Both the position numbers and the translations under genes were made by a program. Under the pieces are notes generated by a model. It saw only the letters and a list, made by a program, of their open reading frames with translations, searched no databases and was not told the DNA's origin. A stretch of 64,000 bases of DNA. Source: Cupriavidus cauae. GTDB taxonomy: Bacteria > Pseudomonadota > Gammaproteobacteria > Burkholderiales > Burkholderiaceae. The stretch spans positions 310,001 to 374,000 of the forward strand of contig NZ_VWRN01000045.1 of NCBI RefSeq assembly GCF_008632125.1, written 5' to 3'. Shown piece by piece: positions 43,094 to 52,459 of this stretch (positions are counted from its first letter, which is position 1; the number at the start of each line of letters is the position of its first letter).

Positions 43094-44851
43094 ATGAAGA
43101 AAGTCCTGATTGCCAACCGTGGCGAGATCGCCGTTCGCATCGTTCGCGCCTGCGCGGACTATGGCGTCGGCTCCGTGGCCGTCTATGCCAACGCCGATAT
43201 CGACGCGATGCATGCGCGCCTGGCCGACGAGGCCTACGGCCTGGACGGCGACCGTCCCGCCGACACCTATCTGAACATCCCCAAGCTGCTCGACATCGCT
43301 CGCCGCAGCGGCGCCGATGCCGTGCATCCGGGCTACGGCTTCCTGTCGGAAAGCGAGGCCTTTGCGCAGGCGGTGATCGACGCGGGGCTGACGTGGATCG
43401 GCCCGTCGCCGGCGACGATCGCGCGGCTCGGCGACAAGGTGGAAGCGCGCAAGATCGCGCTGCGGGTCGGGGCTCCGCTCGTGGCCGGCACGCCCGAGCC
43501 GGTCGCCGACGCCAGCGAGGTGCTGGCCTTCGCCGAACGGCACGGCCTGCCGATCATCATCAAGGCCGCATTCGGCGGCGGTGGCCGCGGCATGAAGATC
43601 GCTTGGCGCATGGACGAGGTCGAGGAGCTCTATGCCTCGGCGGTGCGCGAGGCGGTCACCGCGTTTGGCCGCGGCGAATGTTTCGTCGAGCAGTTCCTCG
43701 ACAGGCCGCGCCATATCGAGGCGCAGGTCCTTGCCGACCGGCACGGCAACGTGGTCGTGCTCGGCACGCGCGACTGCTCGCTGCAACGCCGGAACCAGAA
43801 GCTGGTCGAAGAGGCCCCCGCGCCGTTCCTCAGCGAGGAACAGCGTGCGCGCATTCACGCCGCGGCCCGCGACATCTGCGCGGCGGCCGAATACACCAGC
43901 GCCGGCACGGTCGAATTCCTGCTCAGCGCCAGCGGCGCGATCTCGTTCCTCGAGGTCAACACGCGGCTGCAGGTCGAGCACCCCGTGACCGAGCAGACCA
44001 CCGGCGTCGATCTGGTCGTCGAGCAATTGCGCGTGGCCGATGGCCTGCCGCTGTCGATCACCGACACCCCGGCGCCGCTGGGACATGCGATCGAGTTTCG
44101 CATCAATGCCGAGGACGTTGGCCGCGGTTTCCTGCCCACGCCCGGACCGGTGCAGCGCTTCGATGCGCCCTCAGGCCCGGGCGTGCGGGTCGATTCCGGC
44201 GTGCAGTCCGGTTCGGTCGTGCCCGGTACCTTCGACTCGCTGATGGCCAAGCTGATCGTCACCGGCGCGACGCGAGAACAGGCCTTGGCGCGCGCGCGTC
44301 GTGCGCTGCGCGAATTCCGGATCGAGGGCGTGGCGTCGGTGCTGCCGTTCCATCGTGCCGTGATCGATCACGCGGATTTCGTCGGCACGGACGGTTTCAA
44401 GGTCCATACGCGCTGGATCGAATCGGATTTCGCCGAGCCGCTGGCCGCGGCCGCGCGTGCCGAGCCGCAGCCCGACGGCAGCCTGCTGCGCACGGCCATC
44501 GAGATCGACGGGCGCCGCATGGAGCTGGGCTTGCCGGCTCAGCTGCTTCGCGGATTGGCCAATGCGCCGGCCGGCGACGGCGCTATGGATGCCGCGCGGG
44601 GGGGCGCCATCAATGCCACCAATGCCACCAATGCCACCGACGCGGCCGAGCTGGCGTCGCCCATCGCCGGCACCGTGCAGGCATGGAAAGTCGCGATCGG
44701 CGACGAGGTCAAGGAAGGCGATCTGATCGCCGTGATGGAAGCGATGAAAATGGAGATGCAGGTCCACGCGCATCGTACGGGCCGGCTGACACGGCAAGCC
44801 CCGGCCGGTACGTTCCTGGCCGCCGGCGCACCACTGGCCAGCATCGAGTGA
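43094..44851 (+). CDS. Biotin carboxylase-BCCP fusion (acetyl/urea-carboxylase-like alpha chain)
   Basis: A 585-residue protein. Residues 1-450 are a biotin carboxylase with the ATP-grasp motifs GGGGRGMK and [14 protein letters not shown]. Residues about 515-585 are a biotinyl domain with the acceptor Lys552 in [15 protein letters not shown] repeat marks the linker at about 506-514. No acyl-CoA carboxyltransferase (AccA/AccD/PccB) lies nearby; the only carboxyltransferase-like protein is the adjacent PxpB-PxpC fusion. The operon may therefore encode a split urea-carboxylase-like enzyme or a biotin-assisted 5-oxoprolinase; this is inference. Confidence 0.9.
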   Translation: MKKVLIANRGEIAVRIVRACADYGVGSVAVYANADIDAMHARLADEAYGLDGDRPADTYLNIPKLLDIARRSGADAVHPGYGFLSESEAFAQAVIDAGLTWIGPSPATIARLGDKVEARKIALRVGAPLVAGTPEPVADASEVLAFAERHGLPIIIKAAFGGGGRGMKIAWRMDEVEELYASAVREAVTAFGRGECFVEQFLDRPRHIEAQVLADRHGNVVVLGTRDCSLQRRNQKLVEEAPAPFLSEEQRARIHAAARDICAAAEYTSAGTVEFLLSASGAISFLEVNTRLQVEHPVTEQTTGVDLVVEQLRVADGLPLSITDTPAPLGHAIEFRINAEDVGRGFLPTPGPVQRFDAPSGPGVRVDSGVQSGSVVPGTFDSLMAKLIVTGATREQALARARRALREFRIEGVASVLPFHRAVIDHADFVGTDGFKVHTRWIESDFAEPLAAAARAEPQPDGSLLRTAIEIDGRRMELGLPAQLLRGLANAPAGDGAMDAARGGAINATNATNATDAAELASPIAGTVQAWKVAIGDEVKEGDLIAVMEAMKMEMQVHAHRTGRLTRQAPAGTFLAAGAPLASIE

Positions 44852-44920
44852 AACGCATCGGCACCGCGATGGCGAGAGCCGAAGACTGAAGGCGGTGCCT
44901 CAATGCCGTCGATGCATCGA

Positions 44921-44956
44921 TGCCTCAATGCCTCAATGCCTCAATGCCTCAATGCC
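44921..44956. repeat. 8-bp x 4.5 tandem repeat at the end of the lipoprotein gene
   Basis: TGCCTCAA occurs four times plus TGCC. The stop codon of the leftward lipoprotein gene falls in the last copy. The 97-bp gap to the biotin carboxylase stop holds nothing else. Confidence 0.85.
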
Positions 44957-45269
44957 TTGGCGGATTGCGATCCTGTCCCGGCGGCGTTTCCGTCGGCCGC
45001 ACCGTCTGCTGGCCCACCGGAGCCTGGCTGACTGGCGATACCAGTTGCGAGGGATCGACGGCGGGGTTGGCGCCAATGCCTGCGGTCCCGCCGTCGGTGC
45101 TGCCGGTCGCGGCCGGGGCCTGATTCAGGCCCACCGACGAATCGCCGGAATCGCTGCCGCCGCATGCGGCAAGACCGAACGACAGACCGATGGCGAGCGC
45201 CGCGATACTGCCTTTCGGCACCAGGGCACGACATACCGTGCGGATTCTGCGCCTGCGATGCAGAGCCAT
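44949..45269 (-). CDS. Small lipoprotein of unknown function
   Basis: A 106-residue protein. After an Arg-rich N-terminus (HRRRRIRTVCRA) comes a hydrophobic signal with lipobox LAAC; Cys is followed by Gly. The mature part is Ser/Gly/Pro/Gln/Thr-rich and disordered-looking, with no domain that I recognise. AGGAGG five bases before the ATG at 45269 makes it a good gene. It is divergent from the GH3 gene. Confidence 0.7.
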   Translation of the reverse strand: MALHRRRRIRTVCRALVPKGSIAALAIGLSFGLAACGGSDSGDSSVGLNQAPAATGSTDGGTAGIGANPAVDPSQLVSPVSQAPVGQQTVRPTETPPGQDRNPPRH

Positions 45270-45390
45270 CTCTACCTCCTGCGATATGGCATCGAGGATG
45301 CTTCCGAGCAGCGTTCGCACGCTGCTCGCATCATGTTCGCACTGCGTGCGCCGCGGTGTCGGCTTGCGGCTCGATAAGGCGAATCAAACT

Positions 45391-45438
45391 TGCGTACGTC
45401 CCTGCGTACGCGTTGGCGTACGAATTGGCGTACGTGTT
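45391..45438. repeat. 12-bp x 4 CGTACG array in a 387-bp divergent region
   Basis: Four 12-bp units of the form KGCGTACGNNNY (45391, 45403, 45415, 45427), each with the palindrome GCGTACG[CT]. It lies in the 45270-45656 region between the lipoprotein and GH3 genes. I see no small gene in that region. Confidence 0.8.
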
Positions 45439-45546
45439 TGCGGACTGCACGCTTCGTTGCCTGATAGATCAACGCGAAGAAGGACGGCATCGACGCGCGC
45501 CAATCCAGTCTTGCAACAAAGCCCGCGCGGTAAAAGTTCAATTCTG

Positions 45547-45561
45547 TAACGGAACGTTACG
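45547..45561. promoter_or_regulatory. Odd palindrome upstream of the GH3 gene
   Basis: GTAACG-GAA-CGTTAC, a perfect 15-bp inverted repeat 96 bp upstream of the GH3 start. The form suits LacI-type or similar repressors; no such regulator lies adjacent. Confidence 0.4.
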
Positions 45562-45656
45562 CATCTTCTCTTTCGCGCAGCGCGCACTACCGTCTCCCTA
45601 AGCGCCGTTTCTCGGCGCCCTTCAATGCCGCGGCATCGCTGCGCAAGGGAGGCATC

Positions 45657-48296
45657 ATGCGTGCTCGTTTCCTCATGACCGCGCTGATCGGCGCGGGCGT
45701 CCTCGCTGCGCATTCGGTCCCCGCGCAAGCGCCTTCCACCGACGCGCAGATCAATGCGATCGTGCAATCGATCCTTGCGCAGATGACGCTGGCCGAGAAG
45801 CTCGAATACGTCAGCGGCACGGGCGCATGGGACATCAAACCGTTGCCGCGTCTCGGGCTGCCGCAAATCAAGGCAAGCGATGCAGGATTGGGCGTGCGGC
45901 TCAGCAATCCTGTAGGCGTTGCCTATCCCGCGGGCCCGGCATTGGCATCGACCTTCAATGCCGATCGCGCCAAGCAGATGGGCGTGGGCCTAGGCCTCGA
46001 AACGCGTCTGAGCGGCTTCCAGCAAATCGCCGGCCCCGGGCTGAACATGTATCGCACGCCGTTCTCGGGGCGCGCCTTCGAGTATCTGGCGGGTGAGGAT
46101 CCCTTCCTTGGCGCCGTGCTCGGTGCCGCGCAGATCAATGGCATCCAGTCGCAGAACGTCTGGGCCGACGCCAAGCATTACATCGCGAACGAGCAGGAGG
46201 TCAATCGCTTCAACCTGATGGAAACGGTCAGCGAGCGGGCACTGCGCGAGATTTACATGGTGCCGTTCGAGTCGGCGGTAAAGAACGCCAACGTTGCCGT
46301 CGTGATGTGTGGATTCCAGGGCCTCAATGGTGCAAATCCGGTTTGCGAAAGCCATGCGGCGATTCAACAGACGCTGAAGAACGAGTGGGGCTTCAAGGGC
46401 TTCGTGGAATCGGACTATGCCGCGCTCAAGCACACGCTGCCCGCGGCAGTGGCCGGCGTCGATATCGAGCGGCCGTCCGCCAACATCTTCTCGCCGGGCG
46501 CGCTCGGCGCGCTGCTGGCGAACGAACAGCTGAGCCAGGCGACGCTGGACGACAAGGTGCGCCGCATTCTCGGCCGTCTGGTCGCCTATGGCTTCATTGG
46601 CGGCGTGCCGGCGGCAACCGGCGAATCGCATCCGCCGTTTGCCGAACGGGCGGCGCTGGACGTGGCGCGCGAAGGCATCGTGTTGCTGAAGAACGAGGGG
46701 CAGCTGCTGCCGCTGCGCCGCGAGACGTCACGCAATATCGCGGTGGTGGGCAAGCTCGCCACCGGCGCGCCGCCGACCGGTTTCGGGAGTGCCCATATTG
46801 CGGCGGCGCGGTATATCAGCGAAATCGACGGCCTGCGGCAGATCGCCGGCACGGGCGCCAATATCGTGCTGCTCGATGCCGTCACGCTCGATCCCGCGCG
46901 CTCGGCATGGACCACGCCCAGCGGCGCATCCGGCGTGCAGGCACAGTACTACGCCAACCCGACTTGGAGCGGCGCGCCGGTCCTTACCCGCGTCGAACCG
47001 ATGATCAATCTGGACACCTCCGGCGGGGCGCCGCAGAGCGGCGATTACCGCGGTCCGGTCTATGGCGGTGGCGGCACGGCGCAGCCGGCGTCGGTGCGCT
47101 GGACCGCCACCATCCGGCCCACTGTCAGCGGTGCGCACGTATTCAAGGCGCGTGCGAACGGGGCCGTCCGCCTCTACATCAATGGGCAATTGGTGATGGA
47201 CAACGGCGACGGCAATCCGCTGCCCGGCAATGTCATCCCGCCGACCATTCCCGTCAATGCGCGGGTGATGCTGCAGGCGGGCCAGACCTACAACGTGCAA
47301 TTCGACTACTCGGCAAGGCCCGGATATATCGCCGTGTTCGGTGGTTTCCTGGGCGCGCAGCTCAGCTGGGCGTCGCTGCAGGCGCCGCCGAACCTGTCCG
47401 GCTTCGATGCCGTCGTGGTCGCGGCCGGCCACAGCGCCGAATACGAGGGCGAGGGCTTCGATCATCCGTTCACATTGCCGGAGTTCCAGGACGAGCTGAT
47501 CGCCAATCTGTCACGCGCCAATCCCCGCACGATCGCGGTGCTGCACGGTGGCACCGGCTTCGACATGCAAGGCTGGATCGATGGGGTCGGCGCGGCGCTG
47601 CACGCCTGGTATCCGGGACAGAACGGCGGCCAAGCCCTGGCCGAGATCCTGTTCGGCGATGTCAATCCCTCCGGCAAGCTGCCGATCACGATCGAGCGGT
47701 CGATCACGGACAACCCAACCTACGCGAATTATCCGCAGGCATCGAACGACCTGAACTTCAGCGCGATGACCTACACCGAGGACATCTTCGTCGGCTATCG
47801 CGGCTTCGAGCGCAGCGGTAGAAGGCCGTTGTTCCCGTTCGGCTTCGGGCTGTCCTATACCCGCTTCAACTACGGCGCGTTGAGCGTGTCGCCCGGCATT
47901 GCCGCCGGCAGCGGGCGCGTCGCGGTGTCGTTCGATATCACCAATTCCGGCGAGGTCGCTGGCGCGGAGGCGGCGCAGGTCTACGTCGCGCAATCCGGCT
48001 CTGCCGTACCGCGCCCCGTCAAGGAGCTGAAGGGCTTTGCCAAGGTCTTCCTGCAGCCGGGCGAGACGCAGCGCGTGACGGTCTACCTGGACCAGCGCTC
48101 GCTGGCGTACTACGATGCCGCGCGCAATGCGTGGGTGACGGAGCCCGGTGCGTTCGACATCCTGGTCGGTGCATCGTCGCAGGACATCCGCCTGCGCGGG
48201 CAGCTGTTCAATCTGTTCCGATCGGTCACCAATACGCGGGTCAGCAATCCGCTGCCCGCGCCGGAACTGGTTCGATTGGGGCCGGTGCATCCATAG
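45657..48296 (+). CDS. Secreted GH3 beta-glycosidase with PA14 domain
   Basis: An 879-residue GH3 enzyme with a signal peptide (cleavage near VPAQA). The N-terminal barrel has WADAKHYIANEQE and the catalytic nucleophile Asp253 in GFVESDYAALK. The second domain is interrupted by a PA14 carbohydrate-binding domain at about 420-560 (SGVQAQYYANP... and GAHVFKARANGAVRLYING, shortened). A fibronectin-type III-like domain closes the protein (about 755-850). It probably releases glucose or a related sugar from oligosaccharides in the periplasm. GGGAGG lies four bases before the ATG. There are no other sugar genes around it. Confidence 0.9.
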   Translation: MRARFLMTALIGAGVLAAHSVPAQAPSTDAQINAIVQSILAQMTLAEKLEYVSGTGAWDIKPLPRLGLPQIKASDAGLGVRLSNPVGVAYPAGPALASTFNADRAKQMGVGLGLETRLSGFQQIAGPGLNMYRTPFSGRAFEYLAGEDPFLGAVLGAAQINGIQSQNVWADAKHYIANEQEVNRFNLMETVSERALREIYMVPFESAVKNANVAVVMCGFQGLNGANPVCESHAAIQQTLKNEWGFKGFVESDYAALKHTLPAAVAGVDIERPSANIFSPGALGALLANEQLSQATLDDKVRRILGRLVAYGFIGGVPAATGESHPPFAERAALDVAREGIVLLKNEGQLLPLRRETSRNIAVVGKLATGAPPTGFGSAHIAAARYISEIDGLRQIAGTGANIVLLDAVTLDPARSAWTTPSGASGVQAQYYANPTWSGAPVLTRVEPMINLDTSGGAPQSGDYRGPVYGGGGTAQPASVRWTATIRPTVSGAHVFKARANGAVRLYINGQLVMDNGDGNPLPGNVIPPTIPVNARVMLQAGQTYNVQFDYSARPGYIAVFGGFLGAQLSWASLQAPPNLSGFDAVVVAAGHSAEYEGEGFDHPFTLPEFQDELIANLSRANPRTIAVLHGGTGFDMQGWIDGVGAALHAWYPGQNGGQALAEILFGDVNPSGKLPITIERSITDNPTYANYPQASNDLNFSAMTYTEDIFVGYRGFERSGRRPLFPFGFGLSYTRFNYGALSVSPGIAAGSGRVAVSFDITNSGEVAGAEAAQVYVAQSGSAVPRPVKELKGFAKVFLQPGETQRVTVYLDQRSLAYYDAARNAWVTEPGAFDILVGASSQDIRLRGQLFNLFRSVTNTRVSNPLPAPELVRLGPVHP

Positions 48297-48308
48297 CCCG
48301 ATGCTGGT

Positions 48309-48349
48309 CATGGCGCCATGCCGTCATGCCGTCATGCCGCCATGGCGCC
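48309..48349. terminator. Inverted repeat between convergent GH3 and LLM oxidoreductase genes
   Basis: GGCGCCATG (48312-48320) pairs with CATGGCGCC (48341-48349), with CCGTCATG repeats in the loop. It overlaps the 3' end of the LLM gene. CATGGCGCCATG at 48309-48320 is itself a perfect palindrome. Confidence 0.45.
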
Positions 48350-49288
48350 GGGCCCCTGCCGATCGGCCTCCGCATGGAAATGCGGCAGCACGTAGGCCGC
48401 GATTTCCTCCATCGCGTCGCTGACCGGCCGTTGGCTGCGGCGGAAATGCAGGCCGACATGGCGCACGCCGGCCTCGCGCATCGCGTGCAGTTCCTCGATC
48501 AGGCCGTGGCGCCCGACCGCGCCGCCGAAGCGGTGCCGTTGCATGGGCGCATCCGGGTCCGCCAGCAGGTCCAGATGGATGAAGCTGATGTAGGGCTTGT
48601 CGCCGGCGACCTCGCGCCATAGCGCGCTGCGGCGGACATGGTCCTGCGGGGTTCCGGGATAGGCCAGCCAGCCGTCCATATGCTGCCCGACCCAGCTCGG
48701 CGTCTGCTGCGCCAGCCCGGCCACCAGCAGGGGCAGCGGACCCGTGGGGCGCGGCAACAGCGCGATCCCGCTCGGCAGGTCGGCGCCGCCGTTGCGCAGC
48801 AGCGCCACCTGCTCGCGGAAATTCTGTCCGCGGTTGTCGAAGTCACGGCCGAAGATCGGGTATTCCACCGGCCGGTCGCCGCTGGCCACGCCGAGCAGCA
48901 GCCGGCCGTTGCTGAGCTGGTCGATGGTCGTGGCGGACTTCAGCGTCAGATAGGGATCGCGCAGCGGCAGCACGATGGCCGCCGTGCCGAGCAGGATGCG
49001 CTCGGTGATGCCGGCCAGATAGCCGAGGTAGGAAAAGGCCTCGAAGACCTGTGCGGCGTCGCCGAATTGCGGATCGTACAAAGGCACGTCGCGTACCCAC
49101 AGCGCGCGAAAGCCCGCGCGGTCCGCCAGTTGCGCCAGCGCGCGATGCGCCGACAGATCGGGCTCGCCCGGCAGGCGCCCGTCGCGCTGGCGCGCGGCCT
49201 GGCCCGCGGGCGACCAGTCGTTGTCGAGCGGCAGCTCCACGCCGATGCTGAAGCCGCCCGAAGTCAATGTTTCCAATGCCGATGACAT
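48332..49288 (-). CDS. LLM-class (luciferase-like) flavin-dependent oxidoreductase
   Basis: A 318-residue member of the bacterial luciferase-like family, of the TIGR03571-like group. It has a TIM-barrel pattern with AGFRALWVRDVPLYDP and the segment SNGRLLLGVASGDRP typical of F420/FMN-dependent LLM enzymes. The substrate is unknown. The ATG at 49288 has GGAG eight bases upstream. It follows an old yellow enzyme gene by 61 bp in the same direction, so the two flavin enzymes may be cotranscribed. Confidence 0.87.
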   Translation of the reverse strand: MSSALETLTSGGFSIGVELPLDNDWSPAGQAARQRDGRLPGEPDLSAHRALAQLADRAGFRALWVRDVPLYDPQFGDAAQVFEAFSYLGYLAGITERILLGTAAIVLPLRDPYLTLKSATTIDQLSNGRLLLGVASGDRPVEYPIFGRDFDNRGQNFREQVALLRNGGADLPSGIALLPRPTGPLPLLVAGLAQQTPSWVGQHMDGWLAYPGTPQDHVRRSALWREVAGDKPYISFIHLDLLADPDAPMQRHRFGGAVGRHGLIEELHAMREAGVRHVGLHFRRSQRPVSDAMEEIAAYVLPHFHAEADRQGPGAMAA

Positions 49289-49349
49289 GACAGATTCTCC
49301 AGGCAGGCGCGCGGGCCTGCCTCTGCTGCTGAGCCGATGACGGGCCGCG

Positions 49350-50474
49350 TCAGGCGGCAGCACTAGCCGCGGTTGCCGCGTACTCGGGGTAGTCGGTATA
49401 GCCCGCGGCGCCGCCGCCGAAATAGTTGGCACGATTGCCCGGATTCAGCGGCAGGTCGTGACGCAGCCGGTAGGGCAGGTCAGGATTGCCGATAAAGCTG
49501 CGGCCAAACCCGATCAGGTCGGCCCAGCCCTTCGCCAGCGCTTCCTCGGCGCGCGCCTTGTTGTAGTTGCCCGAATAGATCAGCGTGCCGGGATAGACCT
49601 CGCGCAGCGCCTCCTTGAAGGCGGGCGGCATCACCGGCGCGTCTTCCCAGTCGGCCTCGGCGATGTGGATATAGGCGACGCCGATCTTGCCGAGCGCGTG
49701 CGCGGCGGCGAGATAGGTGGCTTCAGGCGTGTCGTCGACCGCGCCCTGCAGCGTGGTCAGCGGGGCCAGGCGCACGCCGATGCGATCCTTGCCGACCACG
49801 TCGGTCACGGCCTGCGCCACCTCCTTCAGAAAGCGCAGGCGATTGTGCAGCGATCCGCCGTATTCGTCGGTGCGCGCGTTGGCCTGCGAATCGATGAACT
49901 GGTTGATCAGGTAGCCGTTGGCCCCATGCAGCTCGACGCCGTCGAAGCCCGCGTCGAGCGCGTTGCGTGCGGCCTGCGCGTAGTCGGCGACGATGCCGTG
50001 GATCTCCGGAATCGTCAGCGCGCGCGGCGCCGAGTGCTGGACCATCTCGCCGGCGCCGCCGGCCGGACCCTTGCCTTCCACATCGATAAAGACCTTGACC
50101 CCTTCGGCCACCAGCGCGGACGACGACACCGGGGCCGCATTGCCCGGCTGCAGCGAGGTGTGGGATACACGGCCGACGTGCCAGAGCTGGGCAAACATGA
50201 TGCCGCCGGCGCCGTGCACCGCGTCGGTGACCTTGCGCCAGCCGGCAACCTGCTCCCGCGTGTAGATCCCCGGCGTCCATGCGTAGCCCTGGCCCTGCTG
50301 GCTGATCTGCGTGCCTTCGGAAATGATCAGGCCGGCCGAAGCGCGCTGCCGGTAGTACTCGGCCATCAGGTCGGTCGCCACGCCGCCATCGCCCGCGCGC
50401 GAGCGGGTCATCGGCGGCATCACGATGCGGTTCTCGGTGGTCAGGTTGCCAAGGCGATAGGGCGTAAACAGCAT
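49350..50474 (-). CDS. Old yellow enzyme-family alkene reductase (NemA-like)
   Basis: A 374-residue FMN-dependent ene-reductase. Typical motifs are NRIVMPPMTRSRA, a substrate-binding His/Asn pair (GVELHGANGYL), the proton-donor Tyr region (NARTDEYGGS) and the FMN phosphate loop (GFGRSFIGNPDLP). NemA-type enzymes reduce electrophilic alkenes, nitro compounds and N-ethylmaleimide in the cytoplasm. GAGAGG seven bases before the ATG at 50474 fixes the start. No NemR-type regulator is adjacent. Confidence 0.92.
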   Translation of the reverse strand: MLFTPYRLGNLTTENRIVMPPMTRSRAGDGGVATDLMAEYYRQRASAGLIISEGTQISQQGQGYAWTPGIYTREQVAGWRKVTDAVHGAGGIMFAQLWHVGRVSHTSLQPGNAAPVSSSALVAEGVKVFIDVEGKGPAGGAGEMVQHSAPRALTIPEIHGIVADYAQAARNALDAGFDGVELHGANGYLINQFIDSQANARTDEYGGSLHNRLRFLKEVAQAVTDVVGKDRIGVRLAPLTTLQGAVDDTPEATYLAAAHALGKIGVAYIHIAEADWEDAPVMPPAFKEALREVYPGTLIYSGNYNKARAEEALAKGWADLIGFGRSFIGNPDLPYRLRHDLPLNPGNRANYFGGGAAGYTDYPEYAATAASAAA

Positions 50475-50710
50475 GGGTTCCTCTCGGTTTCGGTTGCGGA
50501 CCGGCGTGGCGGCGGGCCATGCCGATGTGCGATGCAGCCATTGTGGGGAACGCATGCGTGTGGAAACACCCGGTCACGGGCAAATGATTCTTGCGCGAGG
50601 GTCAAGGGTCATGCCTGGCCTGGCGATACAGGGGCGGTATCCTTCGTCCGGGCCGTCGATCCAGGACGGTTCACGCCTGAGGGCACCGAACAAAAAACGA
50701 TGAGGGCTTG

Positions 50711-52453
50711 ATGACGGAGTCGAATTCCACCCCCCGTAAACCAGCGATCGGCCTTGCCGGCGCGGCGCGCGATCTCTATCGGGCGCTATGGCATCACGCC
50801 CGCGGCGTGCGGGTTCAGCTGGTCGGGGCTTCGGGCCTGCTGGCTGCCGCGCAGCTGCTGCGGCTGACCATGCCGTGGCTCGCCGCGCAGGCGATCAACG
50901 CGCTGCAGCGTGACAACATCGCCGAGGCGGGCCGCTGGATCGTCTATCTGGTCGGCATCTACCTGCTGTCGTGGCTGCTGCACGGTCCGGGCCGCGTGCT
51001 CGAGCGCAACGTGGGTGTGCGCGTGCGCGAGCGGCTGGGCGACCAGCTCTATGCGCGCATCGCCGCGGCACCGCTGGCCTGGCGCGATGGCCGGCATTCG
51101 GGCGAGCTGCAGCACCGCGTGGTGCAGTCCAGCCGCGCGCTGTCGGACTTCGCGCAGAACCAGTTCGTCTACCTGCAGAACGCCTTCAATTTCGTCGGCC
51201 CGCTGGTCGCGCTGACGATGCTTTCGCGCACCAGCGGCCTGATCGCGGTCACCGGCTACGTGGTGATCGCCCTGATCATCCTGCGCTTCGACCGCACGCT
51301 GATGCAGCTGGCCCGCGCGGAAAACGACGCCGAGCGCCGTTATGCCGCCGCGCTGCTCGACTTTGTCGGCAACGCCGGCACCGTGATCGGGCTGCGCCTG
51401 CAGGCCGCGTCGCGCACGCTGCTCGGCCGCCGGATGGCGGCGGTGATGGCGCCGTTGCGCCGCGCGGTGATGGTCAACGAGGGCAAATGGTTCGCGGTGG
51501 ACCTGCTCGGCATGGGGCTGACCTGGATCCTGGTGGTGATGTACGTGCTGCAGGAGCGCTCGCCGGGGCAGGCGGTGCCGCTGGGTACCGTCTTCATGAT
51601 CTACCAGTACGCACAGCAGGCCGCGTCCGTGGTGGGCTCGATGGCGGCGAACTTCCAGAGCTTCGCGCGGATGCATACCGACTACGGCAGCGCCGAGCCG
51701 ATCTGGGAGGCGCCCGGCGATCCGGACGCCGCCGTGCCGGCCGTGGTGCCCGATGCCCCGTGGCAGACGCTGGAGCTGCGCGGCGCCACCGTGCACTACG
51801 CGGACGGTTCGCGCGGCGGCCTGCATGGCATCGACCTAATGCTGCGCCGAGGCGCGCGCGTGGCCTTGATCGGCCCGAGCGGCGGTGGCAAGAGCACGCT
51901 GCTGCGGACGCTCGCCGGGCTCTATCACCCGCAGCACGGCGAACTGCGGCGCGATGGCGCGGCGGTGGGCTGGACCGAGCTGCGTACGCTGGCCACGCTG
52001 ATTCCGCAGGAGGCCGAGGTCTTCGAGGCCAGCGTGGAGGAGAACCTGACCTTCGGCTTGCCGGTGGACCCGGCGGCGCTGACCGGCGCCGTGCATACGG
52101 GCGGGTTCGACGAGGTGCTGCACCGCCTTCCCGACGGCCTCGCCAGCGCCATCAACGAGCGCGGCGGGAACCTGTCGGGCGGTCAACGGCAGCGGCTGGC
52201 ACTGGCCCGCGGCGCGCTCGCGGCGCAGGGAAGCTCGCTGCTGCTGCTCGACGAGCCGACCAGCGCGCTCGACCCGCAGGCCGAGGCCAGGGTATTCGAT
52301 CGCATGGATGCCGCCTTTCCGTCCGCCTGCATCGTCGCGTCGGTCCATCGGCCCAGCCTGCTTGCGCGGTTCGATTCGATCGTGGTGATGGAGGGCGGCA
52401 AGGTCGTCGATGCCGGGCCGCGCGACGAGGTGCTCGCCAGGCGGGCGCATTGA
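50711..52453 (+). CDS. ABC exporter, fused permease-ATPase half transporter
   Basis: A 580-residue type IV ABC exporter half. An N-terminal six-helix transmembrane domain (about 35-320) is followed by an ATPase domain with Walker A GPSGGGKST, signature LSGGQRQ, Walker B LLLLDEP and an H-loop His (ASVHRP). It should dimerise in the inner membrane. It resembles the multidrug/lipid exporter group (MsbA/LmrA/CydCD-like) without a specific match. The ATG at 50711 has GAGG upstream; the TTG one codon earlier is ignored. The gene ends 6 bp before the MerR stop on the other strand. Confidence 0.88.
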   Translation: MTESNSTPRKPAIGLAGAARDLYRALWHHARGVRVQLVGASGLLAAAQLLRLTMPWLAAQAINALQRDNIAEAGRWIVYLVGIYLLSWLLHGPGRVLERNVGVRVRERLGDQLYARIAAAPLAWRDGRHSGELQHRVVQSSRALSDFAQNQFVYLQNAFNFVGPLVALTMLSRTSGLIAVTGYVVIALIILRFDRTLMQLARAENDAERRYAAALLDFVGNAGTVIGLRLQAASRTLLGRRMAAVMAPLRRAVMVNEGKWFAVDLLGMGLTWILVVMYVLQERSPGQAVPLGTVFMIYQYAQQAASVVGSMAANFQSFARMHTDYGSAEPIWEAPGDPDAAVPAVVPDAPWQTLELRGATVHYADGSRGGLHGIDLMLRRGARVALIGPSGGGKSTLLRTLAGLYHPQHGELRRDGAAVGWTELRTLATLIPQEAEVFEASVEENLTFGLPVDPAALTGAVHTGGFDEVLHRLPDGLASAINERGGNLSGGQRQRLALARGALAAQGSSLLLLDEPTSALDPQAEARVFDRMDAAFPSACIVASVHRPSLLARFDSIVVMEGGKVVDAGPRDEVLARRAH

Positions 52454-52459
52454 ATCGGC

